Shown piece by piece: positions 57,401 through 64,000 of a DNA stretch of 64,000 bases (its first letter is position 1; the number at the start of each line of letters is the position of its first letter). A model generated the notes under the pieces. It searched no databases, had not been told where the DNA came from, and saw only the letters and a list, made by a program, of their open reading frames with translations. Source of the stretch: Astragalus membranaceus (lineage: Eukaryota > Streptophyta > Magnoliopsida > Fabales > Fabaceae). Made by a program: the position numbers and the translations under genes. The DNA is taken from NCBI GenBank assembly GCA_039519185.1, contig JAZGSX010000010.1, positions 2,046,001-2,110,000 of the forward strand, read 5' to 3'.

Positions 57401-57770
57401 GTGGCATTTGCCATTATTAAACTTCTTGCACACATGACACCTGTCATATCCTGCAGAGTCTCTTGACTGCACTCGTTTCCCCTTGTCTGAATTCCCTTTA
57501 TACCTAGGGTTTGAAGAAGTTGACTCATTACCCTTCTTCTTATCCTTCCAAAAAATCTTTCCTCTCTGCATACATTCTTTTAAGATCGCTCTCAGCTGAA
57601 TGAGCTTGTTGAACCAAAGCAGGATAAGTGGTCATGGAATAAGAACTGAGACCTTGATTCACATCGCCTCTAAGACCTTGTCTGAACATCACCATTTTCC
57701 ACTTATCATCAGGAGCGGTGGTCCCCAATTAATAGAATTGTGACAACCTCTCAAATTTTGCAGCATATTC
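57330..57770 (-). pseudogene. gag: Element D gag C-terminal part, cut by LTR F
   Basis: Knuckles CHVCKKFNNGKC and CYLCKEVGHYANNC in one phase (57314-57571), preceded in another phase by LRGDVNQGLSSYSMTTYPALVQ. A homopolymer indel near 57545-57555 (run of A/T) explains the shift. The gene is broken at 57771 by the TGTAACACCC of LTR F; the gag start is not in the window. Confidence 0.87.
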
Positions 57771-57983
57771 TGTAACACCCAAAATAATTTAATTAATTAT
57801 TTGATTAAATTATTTAAGTGTTGCGATATTGTTATTATTATTATTGTTATTATTATTTGTATAATTATTATTATTGATATATTAATTTATTTATAATTGA
57901 AGGGAGTGGTAATAATAATTTCGGGATGGCAAATTTGGCCCAAGAAGCCCAAGCCCGAGACTTAGGCTCCTAAAGCGCTGGGT
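57771..57983 (+). repeat. LTR F, first 213 bp, plus strand
   Basis: Starts TGTAACACCCAAAATAATTT inside D's gag. Contains a TTA-rich microsatellite (about 57830-57880) and the phrase GGCCCAAGAAGCCCAAGCCC. Interrupted at 57984 by LTR G; CTGGG at 57979-57983 would be G's target site. Confidence 0.72.
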
Positions 57984-58529
57984 GTAACACCCTAAATATT
58001 TAATTAATTTATTTAATTAAGTATTTAGGAATTTATTTTAATTAATTGGATATAATTTAATTAATTGAAATTATGTTAAAATGGTGTAGGTGGTATTAGA
58101 AGGTGGAGGCGCCAATTAGATGAACTTGGGCTTAAGTGAAAAGCCCAAGCCCATGATCCATGTAATAGGCGAGTTAGTTAGGCTTTGTGAGATTAGGGTT
58201 TTGGCTAGCATTTTGCGAATTGGGGAGAAAAAGTGAGAGAGGCGCCGTGGAGAGAGGAGAGGGAAGAGAAGAAGATCGTGAAGTTCAAGGACAAGAGGGA
58301 CGTGATCCGTTGCTGTGGTTTTGTTCGTGATTGTCTCTAAGGCTTCCGTTCTTCAAATCCAAGGTAAGGGGAGTTCTATCTTTCTATATAATAGATGTTA
58401 TGATAGGCTTTAGAGTAGGGTTAGCCTAGATCTATCCATATTCATGATCGGTGTGTAATTTCATGTTGTTTTTATGATTTGTATGTGATTTGATGTATTC
58501 GTGTTGCTCAGAATCCGTTTGTTGGTGTT

Positions 58530-59090
58530 ATGGGCGCCTATGGCGCCATATGTTTGATTGTGTTCCTGAAATTTGTTGCTGAATTATGTTTGCTGGGCGC
58601 CAGGGGCCAGGTGCTGGGCGCCAAGGGCGCCGTGTGCGTGTGTGTTGGGTGTTACGGGCGCTGGGCGCCAAGGGCGCCGTGTGTGTGTGTGTGTTGTGTG
58701 TTGCGGGCGCTGGGTGCCAGGCGCCAGGCGCCAAGGGCGCTGTGCTTGTGTGTGCGCGTGTTGCGTGTTGCTGGGCGCTGGGCGCCAGGCGCCAGGCACT
58801 GGCCGCCAAGGGCGCTGTGTTGCGCGTGTGTTGTGTGCTGGGCGCCAGGCGCTGGGCGCCAAGGGCGCTGTGTTGCGCGTGTGTTGTATGCTGGGCGCTG
58901 GGCACCAAGGGCGCTGCGTGCGTGTGTGCGTGTGTTGTGTGTTGAGTTTTGCGGGGCGTTGGGCGCCAGGCGCCAGGCGCTGGGCGCCATGGGCGCTATG
59001 TGTTGTGTTGCGCGCCTGTTGCGCTGTGTTGCTCCTGGATGTCTAAGTTTGTGTCTTAGGCGCCCAGTGCCTGGGCGCCATTTTCAGGAT
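58530..59090 (+). repeat. GGCGCC minisatellite in LTR G
   Basis: Units of the type GCTGGGCGCCAAGGGCGC plus a GTGTGTGTTG-like spacer, about ten irregular copies, each with GGCGCC or AGGCGCC palindromes. CpG-rich. Confidence 0.88.
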
Positions 59091-59339
59091 GTTCCCGATT
59101 TTTAATAAAAACTGTTTTCGCTATATCTTTTGACTCGGGCGTCCGTTTTAAACGTTTCAAAAAGTGTTGGGAAGATTTTTCGGTTGTCTACCTGTGTGAC
59201 TTATTTTTAAAATAAAAACTTATTATTTTCTGGTGGTTTTTGGGCGCCCAAGTGGCTGTCCCCGGTGGTAATCCCAGTGACGTTGTAAAGCCGTATTGAG
59301 TCCTTTAAAAATCCTTTTTGCGTATAACCAACAGTTTTA

Positions 59340-59880
59340 ACGCTTTAGTGTCAAAATGGGTGATTATGACGATGATGCCCTTAGTGGCTAGTTAAATGAC
59401 GTTTTTGCCCTTAGTGGCCAATATTATTAATGATGATGTGTAAATGACGATGATGCCCTTAGTGGCTAGTTAAATGACGTTTTTGTCCTTAGTGGCCAAT
59501 ATTATTAATGATGATGTGTAAATGACGATGATGCCCTTAGTGGCTAGTTAAATGACGTTTTTGCCCTTAGTGGCTATTGTTTGATTGATGACGATTATGA
59601 ATAAATGACGATGAGGCCCAAAAGGCTAAGCGACGATGACAATAAGCGACGATGTAATAGAGCGATGTGGTTGTGTGTAATTATAAATTGACAGGTGCTG
59701 TGCCTCTTATTTGGCAAATTGGTAAGTGACGGGTCACATGGTTGACTGTGATTGTGTGTTTGTGTTCGGTGCATATCATAGTGTCTCATGTATTCCATGT
59801 GCATGAACCCAGCGACGATGAGGCCATAAAGGCTAAGCGACGATGAGGCCATAAAGGCTAAGCGACGATGATGAAAGGTA
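59340..59880 (+). repeat. Tandem repeats with GCC-loop-GGC stem-loops
   Basis: About three 85-bp units (59360-59580) containing GATGCCCTTAGTGGCTAG and TTTGCCCTTAGTGGCC, then GAGGCCATAAAGGCTAAGCG units (59605-59865). The GCC/GGC pairing is repeated with different loops. Confidence 0.82.
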
Positions 59881-60457
59881 CCTCATGTATATGCCCGCGA
59901 GTGGGTTGCATTTCATATAGTTACATGACATCGTGATGAGTCGTTGTATTGACGTGATTGATGACTGTGATGTGGTTACTCTAGTGCTGTGACTTTGACT
60001 TATTGCTTATCATATGATTTATTATATGGATTGAATTGGACTCACTGTCATACCCCAATTTTGTCCGGCTTAGGTCAAAACCCTAATTTTCCACAAAAAA
60101 ATAAATAAATTGAAGAGCGAAGAGCCTTATGCACTGCATTTCGGATTCTAGAAGGCATTCCAAGGTTCTTGAAATCATTTTTAGGGTTGGAACGCATTTT
60201 TCAGGCAAATTAGGGTTTTAGAGTCAAAAAGGGTATTTTGGTCAATTATAACGGTTTTTTTTTCTCTCGCTTTCAAAAAGGCTCAAAAATATGTATAATT
60301 AAAAATAGAAATCTGAAATCAAAACAAAAAAATGAATAACAAAATAATATTGGATGCTTATTGTATTTTTAGAATTAGGGCTAATTCCTTTTTAGGTGCT
60401 TTTTGCTTTTATCCATTTTTGGCTAAAGTAAGCACTAATTTTACAAGCAAACAACCT

Positions 60458-61185
60458 CCCTCACTCCATCCTCATGCTCCACGCCTCCCCTCACTTCAGC
60501 CCACATCAAGTGCACATCACAAAAGCCTTTCATCATTTCTTCTACAAGCACACCCTTGAGTCCAATAACATTCAATACACAACATATTTTTTACCTTCCT
60601 TCTCTCTACACCACTAAATACACACTAATTTCTTTACTTCCCTCACTCCATCCTCATGCTCCACGCCTCCCCTCACTTCAGCCCACATCAAGTGCACATC
60701 ACAAAAGCCTTCCATCATTTCTTTTACAAGCACACCTTTGAGTCCAATAACATTCAATACGCAACATGTTTTTTACCTTCCTTCTCTCTACACCACTAAA
60801 TACACACTAATTTCTTTACTTCCCTCACTCCATCCTCATGCTCCACGCCTCCCCTCACTTCAGCCCACATCAACTGCACATCACAAAAGCCTTTCATCAT
60901 TTCTTCTACAAGCACACCCTTGAGTCCAATAACATTCAATACACAACATATTTTTCACCTTCCTTCTCTCTACACCACTAAATACACACTAATTTCTTTA
61001 CTTCCCTCACTCCATCCTCATGCTCCACGCCTCCCCTCACTTCAGCCCACATCAAGTGCACATCACAAAAGCCTTCCATCATTTCTTTTACAAGCACACC
61101 TTTGAGTCCAATAACATTCAATACACAACATGTTTTTTACCTTCCTTCTCTCTACACCACTAAATACACACTAATTTCTTTACTT
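60458..61185 (+). repeat. Four 182-bp tandem repeats in the Ogre LTR
   Basis: Units start at 60458, 60640, 60822 and 61004 with CCCTCACTCCATCC; a partial fifth begins at 61186. Units 1 and 3 share variants (CACCCTTGAG, CCTTTCATC), as do units 2 and 4 (CACCTTTGAG, CCTTCCATC), suggesting amplification as a 364-bp dimer. Confidence 0.92.
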
Positions 61186-62599
61186 CCCTCTCACAACTTT
61201 AAACCCACTAGATCTTTGGCCTCCCAAGGAAATTCAATGAGAACAACTCACTCCTCTCCTCAAAAAGGCCCCCAAAAGAGCCGTAGCCCCTCTCCTCTCC
61301 CTCACTTCCTCTTGTTTTTCTTTCATCTCAAAGGAACCTTCCCATTTTCTCCTACACCAAAAAACCCTAACAAACAACTCACCTCATTTGCATCCCTCTT
61401 TTACATACTCCCCCCATTTCTCATTCAAAGTTCAAGCATCATCATCAAGTGGGTACTTCTTTGAAGAATATTGGAGTTTTGTTGATTTGTGTCTAGCTTC
61501 ATCTTCTCATCTCACTTTCTAGCTCCGAGCTAAGGTAATCCTTAAAACCTTGCATCATCTTTGAGTATTTCCTCAAAAATATAAAAAGCATTCATCCTAT
61601 CATCTTCATATTCTCATATTGTTGATTGTTGTTGGTGAGAGGTGTCATAAGCACTTTGACAAGCACTTACGGAGGCTTGGGTGCTTATGGTGCTTCTCAC
61701 CCTTTAATAAATGTTGATTTGTGTTGATTTGGATCTTAATCCTTGCCTTTCATGAAATAAAATGTTGTTTTATGGCATGTTGTATTTCGCATACTCTCAT
61801 AAAAATGTGATTTGCTAGTTGTTGTTGTGTTTTCTCACATTTCCTTGCATGTTCACTCTTGTTTGCATAACTTTCACAAAATAAGAAACCCATTTCAAGC
61901 ATGATAACATTCGGCCATGGGCCTAGGTTTAGGGTTCTTGAATGCTTTTGTGTATTTCATGATTTGGGGATGAATAATAGTTGATTTAGGGTATGTATGC
62001 TCCTAGGTTTTAACATAAGAAATTAGGGCTTGGGTTTGCTTTAATAAACTTGTTTTTGTTGATGATTGGCAAGGTGATTCACACTTGTGTGCTTGTGCAC
62101 TTAATCTTAAGTGTGAGGATTGACCAAAGTGATTCAACATTCTTGGATACTTTGGTTGCTAAATAATTTGCTTGCTTATGCTTGCCTATGATCATGATTG
62201 AGGCAACTCTTTTCCTTAAGCTAACAATTTCATTGTCCACTCTCATATAAGAATATCATCAACACTTAGATAGGTCAATTCCATACATTGCATCTTCCAA
62301 TAGATGTGCATTTAGATTCCCTTGCGTCTTGTAGAGATATTTGAGTATGGTTCTCACCTAGCATCTTCCATTAGATGTGCATTTAGGTTCAATCTTGCCT
62401 ACTCTTGTATTCTTGCTTAAATGCCCAATTCAAGTTCCTTCCTTGCCTACCTTTGTGTTGTGATCTAATATGTATAGTTTAGGCTTGATCTTTGTTTGCG
62501 AATTCAAATGTTGTTGCTTAATGATTTGATTCCAATGATCGTGTTATGCTTGAATTCACTAATTCTTTCTTGCACTCATTGTTTTCATTTCTAAACGAC

Positions 62600-63460
62600 C
62601 CGGCATAAAAATGGTTACTAGTGGCAATCCATCACAACCTTTGTTGGTTTGATTGTCATGAAAGCCTCAATTTCGAAAGAATTTTCGTAAGCATAACGCA
62701 AGCTACTAGTGATAATCCATCACAACCTTTGTTGGTTTGATTATCATGAACGCGTCCAACTTCAAAAAGCATTTTTCTAAGTATCAAAGAATCAAAAACA
62801 AGTTATTAGCGGTGATCCATCATAATCTTTGTTAGTTTGATCACCATGAAAGCTTGCATTTACAAAAGGCATTTTCAAAGAGAGTTACTAGTAATGATCC
62901 ATCATAACCTTTGTTAGTTTGATCATCATAAAAGCTTTCATTTTCAAAAGACGTTTCAAAAAGATTTTTCAAAGCTCGCAAGAACTACGTCGCTTTGATT
63001 CCCATTTAGGATACGTAGGAGCGAGTCACATTCTCGTCAAGCGCAACCATAAAAAGTTTAGCATTTGCATAACGAAAAGAAAAGAGTTATTTTCGTAACA
63101 AAAAAGAATCACTTTCGCAAACCAAGATCATTTTCAGAACAAAAACATTTTCCTTTCTAAAATCATTTTCAACTCATTGTCGCCAGTGATTAATCAGAAC
63201 CTTTGTTCGTCTAGCCATTGGTGGCGATGTCTTTTTCTCAAAAGAACAACAAGCGATGATCACTCATAACCTTTGTTAGTTTGATAATTCGTGCCAATCA
63301 ATCTCTTTCGAAAACCCCTTTCAAAAGAACAAATAAGAACGAGTCACAACTAATAGTCAATCAGAACCTTCGTTCGTCTGACTGGCGGTAGTGACTCTCA
63401 TTTTCAAGAGTACTTAGCGGTGATTACCCATAACCTTGGTTAGTTTAATCATTCACTAAA
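62600..63460 (+). repeat. Array of covarying stem-loops in the Ogre LTR
   Basis: About eight units around the core AACCTTTGTT(G/A/C)GT. Outer arms: GGCAATC/GATTGTC (62623-62657), GATAATC/GATTATC (62711-62745), GGTGATC/GATCACC (62811-62845), AATGATC/GATCATC (62893-62927), TCGCCA/TGGCGA (63180-63227), GAGTCAC/GTGACTC with inner AGTCA/TGACT (63341-63397), TGATTA/TAATCA (63421-63451). A weaker unit lies at about 63254-63290. The arms change together. Confidence 0.85.
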
Positions 63461-63944
63461 TGCTCGTCCTATTTCAAAAACTCACTAAAAAGATAAAAGA
63501 CAAGAAACCTTTTTCAGGATAAAGAAGAACTACGTAGCTTTGAGTTCTCCATCGCACCAGGAGATACGTAGGAGCGGGCCATGTCCCGTCAAGCGTTTTT
63601 TTCTAAAAACCCATTTTTCCCCCTTTTTTTTAAAAATAAAGATTTTCTTTAAGAATTTTTCAATAAGAAGTAGAGAGGCAAAATTAAGTATTTTCAAGTC
63701 AACACACTAAAACCACACATTTAATTAAAGGTTCCCTCTCAGTAGAAAGGACGTGTGGGGTGCTAACACCTTCCCCGCGCATAACCGACCCCCGAACCCT
63801 ATTCTCTAGTTTCGCAAGACCAATCGCTTTCCAAAAAAGGTTTTCCCAATATTTTCCTTAATAAATATTGGTGGCGGCTTCATTGTTTTAAAAAGTTGTG
63901 AACGAGGAAGGTTCTCCCTCGGGGACTTTTTTGGGCGCAACAGC

Positions 63945-63962
63945 TGGCGACTCCACTGGGGA
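63945..63962 (+). other. Primer-binding site of the Ogre-type element
   Basis: TGGCGACTCCACTGGGGA, two bases after the LTR end. Ogre elements are primed by tRNA-Arg; this sequence fits that type. It is followed by an A-rich stretch to the end of the window, where the untranslated leader begins. Confidence 0.82.
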
Positions 63963-64000
63963 CAAAAAAAAAAAAAGAAAACTTTTTTTAAAAAAAGTGT

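Larger units (their letters stand above)
42199..57770 (-). mobile_element. Tekay chromovirus D, disrupted by E and F
   Basis: Outer minus-strand element. Its 3' LTR begins at 42199 (TGTAACACCCCGGTATTTC), is interrupted after 95 bp by element E, and resumes at 51566 to 53910. Its interior runs 53911-57770, where LTR F interrupts gag. The 5' LTR is not in the window. Contains gag (partial), protease, RT, RNase H, integrase and a truncated chromodomain. Confidence 0.9.
57984..60045 (+). repeat. LTR G, GGCGCC type, plus strand, cut by an Ogre LTR
   Basis: Starts TGTAACACCCTAAATATTT. Order: AT-rich U3, GCCCAAGCCCA phrase, GA-rich leader (58215-58290), donor-like CCAAG/GTAAGG at 58364, GGCGCC array 58530-59090, TTTTGACTCGG block 59118-59220, tandem stem-loop repeats 59340-59880. 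Its 3' end and acceptor-like site are missing because the Ogre LTR starts at 60046. The long Cys/Arg- or Ala/Pro-rich frames at 58530-59105 arise from the GC-rich repeat and are not genes. Confidence 0.83.
60046..63942 (+). repeat. Ogre/Tat-type 5' LTR
   Basis: 3897 bp from TGTCATACCCCAATTTTGTCC to GGGCGCAACA. The candidate target site CTCAC is at 60041-60045; the far end of the element is outside the window. It contains four 182-bp direct repeats (60458-61185), CT-rich stretches, a block of stem-loop repeats (62600-63460), two ACTACGT...ATACGTAGGAGCG phrases (about 62985-63030 and 63527-63580), and the clade-typical end region CGCATAACCGACCCCCGAACCC. The start phrase, end phrase and primer site agree with Ogre-like elements. 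No gene; the short Ser/His/Pro-rich frames come from the 182-bp repeat. Confidence 0.87.

Noticed and set aside
57830..57880. TTA-rich microsatellite as a possible replication origin or matrix-attachment site
   Set aside because: Simple AT repeat in an LTR U3; nothing further supports such a role.
58528..59105. Long Cys/Gly/Arg-rich and Ala/Pro/His-rich open frames on both strands
   Set aside because: Produced by the GGCGCC minisatellite of an LTR; open in most frames, so not a coding signal.
60332..61464. Series of 61-residue frames starting MSPITFNTQH
   Set aside because: Direct result of the 182-bp tandem repeat; each contains a stop at the same place and no known domain.

Overview
This 64 kb window is plant nuclear intergenic DNA made almost wholly of nested LTR retrotransposons. 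I see no host gene, no rRNA or tRNA gene, and no bacterial feature. The lineages recognised (Tekay-like chromoviruses with a chromodomain after integrase, Athila, and an Ogre/Tat LTR with its characteristic primer-binding site) indicate a flowering plant, most likely a repeat-rich eudicot. I cannot name the species.

Layout. (1) 1-19797: a minus-strand tandem array LTR-gag-LTR-gag-LTR-partial gag of a gag-only (TR-GAG-like) element. Its internal region is exactly 1250 bp in both complete units. The first gag is split by a complete 7984-bp non-coding element of the LARD type (2474-10457, target duplication CCCTA). The middle LTR is split by a solo Tekay-type LTR (12297-14633, target duplication CTAAT). 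(2) 19798-31221: a junkyard of an integrase/chromodomain fragment, a GGCGCC-type LTR (20415-22981), a badly decayed plus-strand Tekay body with a 3' LTR (22982-29132), and a truncated minus-strand LTR. (3) 31222-40683: a plus-strand, 5'-truncated Athila element with gag, protease, RT, RNase H, integrase and env-position remnants and a 3' LTR. (4) 40746-42198: an Athila/Tat-like minus-strand LTR. (5) 42199-57770: Tekay element D, minus strand, whose 3' LTR is split by complete Tekay element E (42294-51560, target duplication CATAC). E has a gag-pol frame broken by only a few point lesions. (6) 57771-64000: a stack of plus-strand insertions into D's gag: LTR F, LTR G inside F, then a 3.9-kb Ogre-type LTR with its primer-binding site.

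How the parts work together. The autonomous Tekay-like elements would supply RT, integrase and chromodomain. The gag-only and LARD elements share the initiator-Met tRNA primer site, the purine tract and the TGTAACAYCC ends, so they could be mobilised in trans.

Most interesting signal. LTRs that do not obviously align share one architecture in their transcribed part: GA-rich leader, a splice-donor-like site that is itself one arm of a hairpin, an array of GC-rich short palindromes, a second array of short stem-loops, an 8-bp stem-loop, and a polypyrimidine-CAG acceptor-like site. Sequences differ between families while pairing is kept, including wobble and compensatory changes. This suggests a structured intron or leader RNA module carried inside LTRs. 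The Athila and Ogre elements carry their own palindrome arrays.
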